A stretch of 14,396 bases of DNA from a bacterium (GTDB taxonomy: Bacteria; Latescibacterota; UBA2968; UBA8231): positions 1-14,396 of the forward strand of contig JAQCJA010000063.1 of the NCBI GenBank assembly GCA_027593305.1. Direction: 5' to 3'. A program made the position numbers and the translations under genes. Shown here piece by piece: positions 7,116 to 14,114 of this stretch (position 1 is its first letter; every line of letters starts with the position of its first letter). The notes beneath the pieces were generated by a model. That model ran no database searches. It saw only the letters and a list, made by a program, of their open reading frames with translations, and was not told the DNA's origin.

Positions 7116-8087
7116 ATGTCCGAACTGCGCTCGTACATCGTTGATGAGGAGGACGAAGGGGCACGCCTCGATGTCTTCCTGCAGGGCGCGTGTGACGATC
7201 TCTCCCGCACCCGGTTGCAGCGCCTGATCACCGACAATGCCGTGTGGGTGGATGACGCGCACCAGAAGGCCAGCTATCGCGTGCGCTCCGGCGACCGTGT
7301 CGCCATTGACGTTCCCGAGGCGGTCGCTCTGCAGGCGCTGGCGCAGGACCTGCCGCTGAACATCGTCTACCAGGACGCCGATCTGCTCGTTATCGACAAG
7401 GCGGCGGGCATGACCGTACACCCGGCGCACGGCTCGCCGGATGGGACACTGGTCAACGCCCTTCTGCATCACTGTACGGATCTGTCAGGCGTCAATGGTG
7501 TCCTGCGTCCCGGGATCGTCCACCGTCTCGACCGGGACACGACGGGTCTGCTGATGGTCGCCAAGAATGATCACGCCCACCGGCATCTGGCGGCACAACT
7601 GGAGGCACACACGGTGGAACGCCGCTATGCGGCGCTGCTCTGGGGAACGGTGCCCGAGAAGGGTGTGATCGATGCCGCCCTCGACCGCAACCGCAAGGAC
7701 CGTCTGAAGATGGCCGTCTCCTTCCGCGGCGGACGCCGGGCGGTGACACACTACGAACCGGTGGAAGAATTCGGCGGATTGCTGACGCAGGTCGAATTCC
7801 GCCTGGAGACAGGACGCACCCATCAGATCCGGGTGCATGCCGAGCATATGGGGCACCCTGTGTTTGGTGATCCCGTCTATGGCGGCCGCATCCGCGTCAA
7901 CGGCATCGAGCCCAACCGGCGAACCGGAGCCAGACAGTTGCTGCTGGGCATCGACAGGCAGGCCCTGCATGCTGTGACGCTGGGATTCGAGCACCCAAGC
8001 TCCCATCAGCCGTTGCGCTTCACCAGCGAACTGCCGCCGGACCTGGCGCAAACCGTGGCGGCAGCCCGCCTGCTGTCGCGGGACTGA
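7116..8087 (+). CDS. RluD-type 23S rRNA pseudouridine synthase (RluA family)
   Basis: This enzyme converts specific uridines to pseudouridine in 23S rRNA; RluD-type enzymes act on helix 69. From ATG 7116 it has 323 residues, the usual length. An S4 RNA-binding domain covers about residues 15-75 (ARLDVFLQGACDDLSRTRLQ). The catalytic domain follows, with VIDKAAGMTVHPAHG (92-106) and RPGIVHRLDRDTTGLLMVAK (131-150). Asp139 in HRLDRDTTG is the catalytic aspartate. LETGRTHQIRVHAEHMGHPV then GDPVYGG closes the core. An in-frame ATG at 7053 would add 21 residues but overlaps the lspA tail and only reads its repeat out of frame, so it was rejected. AGGCGG at 7104-7109 serves the chosen start. The exact target uridines, and so RluD versus RluA or RluC, cannot be fixed from sequence alone. 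Confidence 0.93.
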   Translation: MSELRSYIVDEEDEGARLDVFLQGACDDLSRTRLQRLITDNAVWVDDAHQKASYRVRSGDRVAIDVPEAVALQALAQDLPLNIVYQDADLLVIDKAAGMTVHPAHGSPDGTLVNALLHHCTDLSGVNGVLRPGIVHRLDRDTTGLLMVAKNDHAHRHLAAQLEAHTVERRYAALLWGTVPEKGVIDAALDRNRKDRLKMAVSFRGGRRAVTHYEPVEEFGGLLTQVEFRLETGRTHQIRVHAEHMGHPVFGDPVYGGRIRVNGIEPNRRTGARQLLLGIDRQALHAVTLGFEHPSSHQPLRFTSELPPDLAQTVAAARLLSRD

Positions 8088-8101
8088 CCGGCGCACCGGG
8101 T

Positions 8102-9055
8102 TTGCCGCCGGCAGCAGCCATCGAGGCCGGCATCGCCCGCTGGCTCAAGTACCTCGAACCGGACAGCACGCTGCTGCGCGTGTGGCCCCTGACGGGCGGC
8201 ATCTCTTCGGTGATGACAGCCTTCATGATCGCGCGTGCCGGCGGCGCCACACAGACCCTCGTCCTGCGCCAGGCAAGCGACTGGAGCCTGGAACACGTCC
8301 CCCATGTCATCTGCAGAGAATTCAACCGACTCGGTGCCTTGCGCAGTGGGGGCCTGCCCGTGCCAGCGCCATTTTTCTGCGATCCGACGGGCGCACATTT
8401 CGGCCGGCCGGGACTGGTGCTCGAATACATCGAGGGCAAACCCGAACTGAATCCATCGAACTGGTCGAAGTACGTCGACCAGTTCGCCCGCCAGCTGGCT
8501 GATATCCACAGCTTTGACACCAGCAGCCAGGGCCTGGCACTGGCTGCGGCGCCGCTCCACGAATTCGCCCGATTCGGGGTGGACACAATGCCGCAGGCGG
8601 AGCCATCGTTCCAGGTGGAGCGCAGCTGGGCGACACTCACCGCAAATGCGTCACGGCAGAGCCGCAACACACCCGTCCTGCTCCACGGCGATTTCTGGCC
8701 GGGCAACACGCTCTGGCAAAGCGGATCACTTGTGGCGGTGATCGACTGGGAGAACACCAGGGCGGGAGACCCGCTGCTGGACCTGTCCATCAGCCGCCTC
8801 GATATCTGCTGGGCCTGCGGTCCGCAGGCCATGGCAGACTTCACCGAGCGCTATCTGGCGTACCATCCGATCGATACGGCCCTGCTACCCCTCTGGGACC
8901 TGTGCACCGCCCTGCGGCCGGTGACAAACATCGAGGCATGGGCAGCGGCCTACGGGCCTCTGGGACGGCCTGACATCACCGCTGACACCATGCGGCAGGC
9001 CCACTCGGGTTTCGTCTCCCAGGCCTTCGACGCGTGGCGGCAAGCGGGGCACTAA
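8102..9055 (+). CDS. Phosphotransferase-family (APH/choline kinase fold) small-molecule kinase
   Basis: This is a 317-residue protein of the aminoglycoside phosphotransferase / choline kinase-like superfamily, which moves the ATP gamma-phosphate to a hydroxyl on a small molecule. The N-lobe has LTGGISSVM (30-38) as the nucleotide loop, and VLRQAS with Arg56 where many kinases have Lys. The catalytic loop is VLLHGDFWPGNTLW (192-205), with HGDxxxxN at 195-202. The metal-binding motif is AVIDWENTRAGDPLLDLS (212-229). The substrate is unknown. The fold also covers resistance enzymes, homoserine or thiamine kinases and acyl-CoA-dehydrogenase-associated kinases, so resistance should not be assumed. 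The start is a TTG, 14 bases after rluD, because no ATG or GTG lies in frame before the N-lobe. The TAA stop overlaps the stop of the convergent mannosidase gene. Confidence 0.85.
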   Translation: MPPAAAIEAGIARWLKYLEPDSTLLRVWPLTGGISSVMTAFMIARAGGATQTLVLRQASDWSLEHVPHVICREFNRLGALRSGGLPVPAPFFCDPTGAHFGRPGLVLEYIEGKPELNPSNWSKYVDQFARQLADIHSFDTSSQGLALAAAPLHEFARFGVDTMPQAEPSFQVERSWATLTANASRQSRNTPVLLHGDFWPGNTLWQSGSLVAVIDWENTRAGDPLLDLSISRLDICWACGPQAMADFTERYLAYHPIDTALLPLWDLCTALRPVTNIEAWAAAYGPLGRPDITADTMRQAHSGFVSQAFDAWRQAGH

Positions 9056-11649
9056 GAGCAGGGTCGTTCCACCAGGTCGACTTCGCACCATTGCAGCTTC
9101 TTGCCCGTGCGCCCCACGGCGACGGTCGTCAGACCATAGGCCCCCACGTGCAGCTTGATCCTGCCGCGGAAGGGTTTCACCTGCATAGCGACCTGGCGGG
9201 CTTTGGCCGATGTGTTCTGCAGACGCACGATGAGCCGGGCGCCCTGCTGCGATCTCTTCAGCGCCACAACCTGTACATGTTTGTTATCAACGGTAACGGT
9301 GCCACTCACCTGTGCGCGCCGTTGCCGCTCCACACGATCCGGCTGCGGGTAGTAGACCTGCCACACGGGCGGTGTGTTGAGGACCTGTGCCGCCCGGCTG
9401 ATACGAGTCTCGTCGAAGCGGGCGCCGACCATGACCTGCCACGACATCTCGTGCTCGCCCTGATCCTGCCGCGGAATGAAACGCGCATTGGCCCGTTCGT
9501 CGTCCGGGTTCAGGTTGAAGGAACTGTAGGCGGGTGCCCGTACAACATTGAGGCCCAGTTCCGCCGCCGTCAGACTGTGCCCGAAGCTGCCGGTATTGAG
9601 TACGGCCAGGTGTACCGGGGATCCCGCCTGCACACCGCACACGGCGACCCAACGCTGATTCGTGTGCTCTTGGTGGCGTCGGCTCGGGGTACGCTCCGCT
9701 GCACTGTAGAGGGTCTCGGCCCGACCCGCCGCCACATCGAAACCGAGGGGCACCATCAGTTTGATCATGGTATCCCGGTGGTTGTTGAACAGGCGATCGC
9801 GGATCTCGAGACTGCCGTCGGCGTGACCGATCACATACTGACGCACCAGTGCACTGGTGCCGCAGACGAACACCGCCTCAACAACGGTGCGCTGCGCGCC
9901 ATGCTCGATGATATGAATCGGCCGGGCCACGGTCTGCGCCTGCGGCTTCCACTTGTCCGCCGGTGGTGGCGACAGTTGCGCCACTTCGTCCCGGGTTGCG
10001 AGGCGAAACTTTGCCGCCGGTGTCCGATCCCACGGTGGTGACACCGAGACGATCTGTTTCGACCGGGCCTGCTTCGGGCTGCCGCTGGTCCAACTGTGAT
10101 CCAGATCTGCCCAGCAGGCCGGCTGGAAGGCGTTGCTGCCCACCAGAGAACGCCTGGCGCCGGGCCAGGACAGATGGTCCACGAGCCCCGTGCGCGGATT
10201 GATCTTCAACGAATATGCCTTCGTCCGGAACGTCAGACTGCGGGCGCTGACGGCAGGCAGCTTCGGCGGCCTGCCTTTGTCATTGATGTAGTACTCATCA
10301 AGACGCAGGATCTCCCACGGTTGCAGGTCGACCGTTGTCGCCAGGCGTACCCGCCAGTTGCCGGCGCAGTTGGCCTCCGCCAGCAGTCTCTGGCAGGCTA
10401 CGTCCCGCCCCTGTGGCCCGCGCAGGTGCACCTCCGGATTGCGCACGGCGCCGGCATTGCTGTTGAGTTGCAGTTCGAATTCGATCTGTTTGCGCACAGC
10501 GAAGCCGTGCGGATTGGCAACAAAGACGGGGACTTCACCCGCCGCCCCGCCCGCGTCTGTGCAGATCAGGCTGTGCAGGCTGCGGGCTCGTTCGCGCCGC
10601 AGAATCTCCTTTGCATGGCCCAGCATCTGCAGGCTGTCGCGCTCGGCAGAGGGCACGCCGGATCCTGGCAGGATGTCGTGAAATTCGGTGAACAGGATGT
10701 CCCGCCAGGCGATCTCCAGAGCCTTGTCCGGGTACGGCGCCGTCTGCCACCACCAGGCGAGGGTCGCCAGGCGCTCGGCGGATGCCATCAGGCTTTCGGC
10801 TTCACGATGGCCCCGCTTGACGCGGCTCATGGAGGTGTAACATCCGGGGAAACTGTGCTGGATCTCACCCTCGACCACAGGCAGGTGTGCCATCTGCGGC
10901 AGCACGTCATCGAAAAAGCGGTCGATCGTACTCTCGATGAACTCGTATTCCGGGTGCTGGCGGGCGTAGGCTTTGATCGAGCGATACTCGTCGCGCGACG
11001 GGCCGCCGCCGTGATTGCCGATCCCCCAGAGAATCATCGACACCGGCTCGGCAGCGAAGTGTGGCAGGTGCGTGCGGGCGCGCTCGACGAACTGACCGTT
11101 CGTCAGGTAGTGGTCGTCGCTGCGACGGGCGATAATTTCGTGGCCGGACCGATCCCGCCAGGTGAAGGGCCCGATGGGCAGCTCATGCGTGCCGCAATCC
11201 GGTCGGCAGAAGACATAGCGCTCCATACCACAGCCTGCAAGGATCTGCACAAAACCCTCACCGTGGCCGAAGGGATCGAAGTTGTATGCAGTGCGTGGGT
11301 AGCAACCGAAGGTCGTCTCGAAATACTGGCGCCCGAGCAGGAACTGACGGATGTGACTTTCGCCGGAACTGTTGTTGACATCGGGCTGCAGGTAGGCCCC
11401 GCCGGAGATCTCCCACTGGCCCCGGGCGATAAGCTTCTTGATCCGGCTGAACAACTGCGGCTCGTATTCCTCGGCCCATCGATACAGCACCGCCTCGGTG
11501 TGATTAAAAACGAAGTCCGGGTGCGCCTCGCAGAAATCGGCAGCGGTACGATACGTCGACAGCGCTTCCGTCAGGCCATCCTCCCAGTGCCACAACCACA
11601 CCGGGTCCAGATGAGCGTTGCAGACGAGGTGAATGCGCTTGGGAGCCAT
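9052..11649 (-). CDS. GH38 family alpha-mannosidase
   Basis: Family GH38 retaining enzymes hydrolyse alpha-mannosidic (occasionally other) linkages using a zinc-bound active site. The protein has 865 residues, typical of bacterial cytosolic members. The catalytic domain begins immediately: CNAHLDPVWLW (10-20) supplies zinc ligands His13 and Asp15. GGAYLQPDVNNSSGESHIRQ (83-102), then YNFDPFGHG (122-130) with the nucleophile-type Asp125, GNHGGGPS (211-218) and EFHDILPGSG (322-331) with the last zinc ligand His324 are all intact. The remaining part (roughly 400-865) is the beta-sandwich region. No signal peptide precedes the motif, so the enzyme is likely cytoplasmic and acts on imported or phosphorylated glycosides. 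ATG 11649 follows the alpha-subunit stop by 17 bases, with GAGAG in the ribosome site. It is the last gene of the five-gene operon. The linkage and aglycone are unknown. Confidence 0.95.
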   Translation of the reverse strand: MAPKRIHLVCNAHLDPVWLWHWEDGLTEALSTYRTAADFCEAHPDFVFNHTEAVLYRWAEEYEPQLFSRIKKLIARGQWEISGGAYLQPDVNNSSGESHIRQFLLGRQYFETTFGCYPRTAYNFDPFGHGEGFVQILAGCGMERYVFCRPDCGTHELPIGPFTWRDRSGHEIIARRSDDHYLTNGQFVERARTHLPHFAAEPVSMILWGIGNHGGGPSRDEYRSIKAYARQHPEYEFIESTIDRFFDDVLPQMAHLPVVEGEIQHSFPGCYTSMSRVKRGHREAESLMASAERLATLAWWWQTAPYPDKALEIAWRDILFTEFHDILPGSGVPSAERDSLQMLGHAKEILRRERARSLHSLICTDAGGAAGEVPVFVANPHGFAVRKQIEFELQLNSNAGAVRNPEVHLRGPQGRDVACQRLLAEANCAGNWRVRLATTVDLQPWEILRLDEYYINDKGRPPKLPAVSARSLTFRTKAYSLKINPRTGLVDHLSWPGARRSLVGSNAFQPACWADLDHSWTSGSPKQARSKQIVSVSPPWDRTPAAKFRLATRDEVAQLSPPPADKWKPQAQTVARPIHIIEHGAQRTVVEAVFVCGTSALVRQYVIGHADGSLEIRDRLFNNHRDTMIKLMVPLGFDVAAGRAETLYSAAERTPSRRHQEHTNQRWVAVCGVQAGSPVHLAVLNTGSFGHSLTAAELGLNVVRAPAYSSFNLNPDDERANARFIPRQDQGEHEMSWQVMVGARFDETRISRAAQVLNTPPVWQVYYPQPDRVERQRRAQVSGTVTVDNKHVQVVALKRSQQGARLIVRLQNTSAKARQVAMQVKPFRGRIKLHVGAYGLTTVAVGRTGKKLQWCEVDLVERPCS

Positions 11650-11666
11650 GATGAGATCTCTCGAGG

Positions 11667-12290
11667 TCAGGGGGTTCGGGCGGTCGTTACACCGATCATG
11701 CTGTCACGTGTCACCAGTTCCGCCAGCCGTTCCTCTGTCCAGTCATCGGTTCCCTGCGGGCGCAGAGGCAGTACCAGATAGCGCAACTCGGCGGTGGAAT
11801 CGTGCACTCGGACTGTCACATTGTCAGGCAACTGGGTACCGAATTCACGCAGCACCGAACGCGGTTCACGCACCAGCCGGGATCGGTACGACGCGCTCTT
11901 GTACCAGGTGGGTGGTCGGCCCAGAAGGCTCCGAGGATAACAGGAGCACAGGGTACAGACGACAACATTGTGGATTTCGTCGGTGTTTTCCAGCACCGTC
12001 AGATCCGTTGCGGCCGAATCGAAACCCAGTGCCTCCACTGCGGTGTTGGCATCCTTGAGCAGGCGCACCCGGAAGTCTTCGTCCACCCAGGCGCGGGCCA
12101 CGACACGGGCGCCGTGTGTCGATGGCTCCACCGCCTCGACCTCGGCCATCATCTCGCGCAACTCCTGCGCCGTGTACAGGCCCTTTTCCATGAGCAGCTC
12201 GTTCAGTGCCACACCGAGCCACTCATAGTGACTCACAGGTTCGCGATGATCGGCCTGTGGTGGATGACGGTGGGGATGGTCGTGTGACAT
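11667..12290 (-). CDS. Cobalt-type nitrile hydratase alpha / thiocyanate hydrolase gamma subunit
   Basis: This is the metal-binding subunit of the nitrile hydratase family, which adds water to nitriles giving amides, or to thiocyanate giving carbonyl sulfide and ammonia. It has 207 residues. The metal claw is VCTLCSC (111-117): Cys112, Cys115, Ser116 and Cys117. Thr113 rather than Ser marks the cobalt type. The next residues are YPR, with Arg120 where classical nitrile hydratases have Trp. From memory, thiocyanate hydrolase gamma also has Arg here (Arg136). LGRPPTWYKS, ELRYLVLPLRPQGT (168-181) and TRDSMIGV (194-201) are standard. The N-terminus is His-rich: seven His among the first 21 residues. 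The ATG is preceded by TGAGGA and lies 6 bases after the beta-C gene. Cobalt nitrile hydratase against thiocyanate hydrolase cannot be settled without alignment or assay. Confidence 0.93.
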   Translation of the reverse strand: MSHDHPHRHPPQADHREPVSHYEWLGVALNELLMEKGLYTAQELREMMAEVEAVEPSTHGARVVARAWVDEDFRVRLLKDANTAVEALGFDSAATDLTVLENTDEIHNVVVCTLCSCYPRSLLGRPPTWYKSASYRSRLVREPRSVLREFGTQLPDNVTVRVHDSTAELRYLVLPLRPQGTDDWTEERLAELVTRDSMIGVTTARTP

Positions 12291-12296
12291 GGGTCC

Positions 12297-12608
12297 TCAG
12301 GCGGGCTGGAGCCAGTGATCGAAAATCTCGATATCGAGGGTGTCTGTGGGCGACCCTTCGTACGTCTTCCATAGATCGGTCTGCTGCAGTCGCACACGGT
12401 AGAGTCGCCGCAGCCTGTGCTGCTGGCCAAAGGCGAGGCGCTCCGGTTCTTCATGTTCGCCACAGACCCTGATGATGACGCCGGTCTGTCCCTTGGCGTA
12501 GGCCGGCACACGGTGGTGGGTTGCCAGTGGCCGTGCATCAATCCGCACCCGGTCGCCGATGCGGAAGCGGGGTGTGGGGCCCGGCCGGGCAGTTTCGGGC
12601 GGTATCAC
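12297..12608 (-). CDS. Nitrile hydratase beta subunit, C-terminal half (separate gene; scnA-like)
   Basis: This 103-residue SH3-like protein matches the C-terminal domain of nitrile hydratase beta. RFRIGDRVRIDAR (14-26), HHRVPAYAKGQTGVI (31-45), YRVRL (70-74) and the closing DTLDIEIFDHWLQPA (89-103) are in the usual order. Arg33 before VPAY corresponds to the conserved beta Arg141 of Rhodococcus nitrile hydratase, which contacts the oxidised claw cysteines. The gene begins with GTG overlapping the stop of the N-terminal-half gene by 4 bases (GTGA). A separate C-half gene is the arrangement of thiocyanate hydrolase alpha (scnA) and of the toyocamycin nitrile hydratase subunits. It is not a sequencing break, because each half has its own start, and the N-half stops just after a natural domain border. 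Confidence 0.85.
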   Translation of the reverse strand: MIPPETARPGPTPRFRIGDRVRIDARPLATHHRVPAYAKGQTGVIIRVCGEHEEPERLAFGQQHRLRRLYRVRLQQTDLWKTYEGSPTDTLDIEIFDHWLQPA

Positions 12609-12940
12609 CGGGGGCCGGTTCGCAATGACTCGATACGAGCATCGAGTTCGGCCTGCGTCACCAGCCCCTGCTCGATGGCGTTCAGCGCCGCAGAGCCGGC
12701 CCAGCGCTCGTAGTAACTCAGCTTTTCGTACACATCCGGGTCGAGAGACTCGATGCCACGGCGCAGTTGCGCGGGGTCGATCATCACACCCTTGCGGCGC
12801 ATCAGCATGACCATGGCATCGACCTGACGCTCCCAGTGGGCCGCATCATGCTCGGTCCGATCCACAGGACCACCGGGCAGGCCGCCAAGATCGTGCGGGC
12901 CGATCCGCTCCACGCCGTCGGTCGAGATCTCGTCACTCAT
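12605..12940 (-). CDS. Nitrile hydratase beta subunit, N-terminal half (separate gene; scnB-like)
   Basis: This 111-residue protein matches the helical N-terminal domain of nitrile hydratase beta. IGPHDLGGLPGGP (13-25) is the usual HDLGGxxG opening. WERQVDAMVMLM (36-47), LRRGIESLDPDVYEKLSYYERW (59-80) and an EQGLVTQAELDARI tail (90-103) follow. Arg60 aligns with conserved beta Arg56 of Rhodococcus nitrile hydratase, next to the active site. The adjacent Arg61 is unusual for nitrile hydratase and recalls the paired Arg90-Arg91 remembered for thiocyanate hydrolase beta. The HDLGG opening favours a true beta half over the related accessory/activator protein, though the latter is the main alternative. 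Its ATG overlaps the stop of the oxidoreductase gene by 4 bases (ATGA), and its own stop overlaps the next gene's GTG. Confidence 0.85.
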   Translation of the reverse strand: MSDEISTDGVERIGPHDLGGLPGGPVDRTEHDAAHWERQVDAMVMLMRRKGVMIDPAQLRRGIESLDPDVYEKLSYYERWAGSAALNAIEQGLVTQAELDARIESLRTGPR

Positions 12941-14001
12941 GTCAGATCCACTCCCCTCTCGTTCGCGTCGGCCGCCGCTTGAATGCGCAGAACCCGTGCA
13001 GACGAATCCAGCACAGCCTGCGTCGAGGGTTCACCATCGTTGAGTGTTTCACCCCGAATCGTCTTCAGGAACGCGCGGAAGTATCCGCCACGGTTGCCCG
13101 GCGGCAGTTGTCGTCGTTCGGTCTGACCGCCCGTTGCTGTGGTCAGTGCCAGATGATCGGCGTTGGTCGCCGTTTCGATCACGCCTTCGCGTCCCCAGTA
13201 CGTTGTGCGCCAGTAGTAGGACATGCTGTACCCGGAGGCGTCCGGGGCATGGTAGGAGACGTCACCGATGACGCCACAACCGTTGTCCATGGTCAGCAGC
13301 ATCTGCGCGCCGTCCTGGAAGTGCGGTACCTCCGGCGCAAAGGCGTTCCAGCAGCGGGCGGCTTCGAGGCGATGGAAACTGAGGCCCGTGACAAAGGGAA
13401 TGCTGTCGATGGCGTGAATGCCGATGTCGTTGATCGTGCCCCCGTGCAGACCCGGCTCCCAGTACCAATCCGGACGTGAGTTCAGCATCAGTGGATGTTG
13501 CCCGCCAAACTGGATGGCATGGACCTGCCCAATGGTTCCCTGGCGGATCAGTTGTCGCGCCGCGATGGTGCTGGCCGCGTCGCGCATCGTCAGCATGCAG
13601 CCCACCTGCAGCTTGCCGGCTGCCGCCAACGTCCGGATCTGCGCCAGTTCCTCGAGCCGCGTGCACAGAGGCTTGTCGACGATCACGTGCCGACCCGCCT
13701 CCAGCGCCGCGATGGCACGTGCCCCGCGCAGGCCAAAAGCATCCCCCACGGCAACGGCATCACAGTCGACTTCAGCCAGCAACCGGGCGGCATCGTCATG
13801 GGTGATATCGACGGCCCCCCCGGCCTGCAGGGCGGCTCGTGTCGGTGCGTGTTCTTCACAGGCGCCGACGATACGGACACCCTCGAGTTGTGCCGCAAGA
13901 TCATAGAGGCTGGTTATGTGGCCGTGACGGAAACCAAGGAAGGCGAGACGGATGTCAGACAATGGGTGCTCCGCTTGGGTGGATCCGGATGGGTTTCCCA
14001 T
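12937..14001 (-). CDS. Gfo/Idh/MocA family NAD(P)-dependent oxidoreductase
   Basis: Enzymes of this family oxidise or reduce sugars, inositols and related polyols with NAD(P). From ATG 14001 the protein has 354 residues. The N-terminal Rossmann fold opens with IRLAFLGFRHGHI, where GFRHGH (23-28) replaces the usual GxGxxG. DKP with Lys110 stands for the EKP motif. HGGTINDIGIHAID (186-199) supplies the active-site Asp192 and His196. A TTG at 13962 (13 codons later), preceded by GGAG six bases away, starts just before the Rossmann strand and may be the true start; a TTG at 14046 is less likely. It is the first gene of the operon, and its TGA overlaps the next ATG by 4 bases. The substrate is unknown. 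The overlap with a hydratase gene suggests a shared substrate or pathway. Confidence 0.9.
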   Translation of the reverse strand: MGNPSGSTQAEHPLSDIRLAFLGFRHGHITSLYDLAAQLEGVRIVGACEEHAPTRAALQAGGAVDITHDDAARLLAEVDCDAVAVGDAFGLRGARAIAALEAGRHVIVDKPLCTRLEELAQIRTLAAAGKLQVGCMLTMRDAASTIAARQLIRQGTIGQVHAIQFGGQHPLMLNSRPDWYWEPGLHGGTINDIGIHAIDSIPFVTGLSFHRLEAARCWNAFAPEVPHFQDGAQMLLTMDNGCGVIGDVSYHAPDASGYSMSYYWRTTYWGREGVIETATNADHLALTTATGGQTERRQLPPGNRGGYFRAFLKTIRGETLNDGEPSTQAVLDSSARVLRIQAAADANERGVDLT

Positions 14002-14114
14002 GAAGTGTGGCTGGCACAAACCAAATGCTGCATGCCGTGCGGTCAAGGTGCTTGCCCACCGCGGGACCCCCCGGTTACCTTAGGAGGACCCCCCAACCCG
14101 TCGCAGGCCGACTC
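14002..14114. promoter_or_regulatory. Divergent intergenic region with 9-bp direct repeat
   Basis: This 113-base gap separates the divergent oxidoreductase operon and dehydrogenase gene, so promoters for both should lie here. GGACCCCCC occurs at 14064-14072 and again at 14086-14094, 22 bases apart (two helical turns), flanking the small palindrome GGTTACC (14073-14079). A weak + strand promoter candidate is TTGCCC (14052-14057) and TACCTT (14076-14081) with an 18-base spacer. A perfect AGGAGG at 14082-14087 has no start codon at a suitable distance. Operator function is inferred. Confidence 0.35.

Noticed and set aside
8102..9055. Antibiotic resistance gene call for the APH-fold kinase
   Set aside because: Only superfamily motifs are visible; the fold covers many metabolic kinases and the gene sits among housekeeping genes.
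9034..10041. 335-codon open frame on the + strand running out of the kinase gene end
   Set aside because: Overlaps both the kinase 3' end and the antisense of GH38; no family motif.
10096..11781. 561-codon open frame on the + strand opposite the mannosidase gene
   Set aside because: Antisense to a full-length GH38 protein with all catalytic motifs; a long open frame on the other strand is expected in GC-rich DNA, and its translation shows no recognisable domain.
12297..12940. Broken beta-subunit pseudogene by frameshift
   Set aside because: Each half has its own start, conserved residues are intact and the split is known from three-subunit enzymes.
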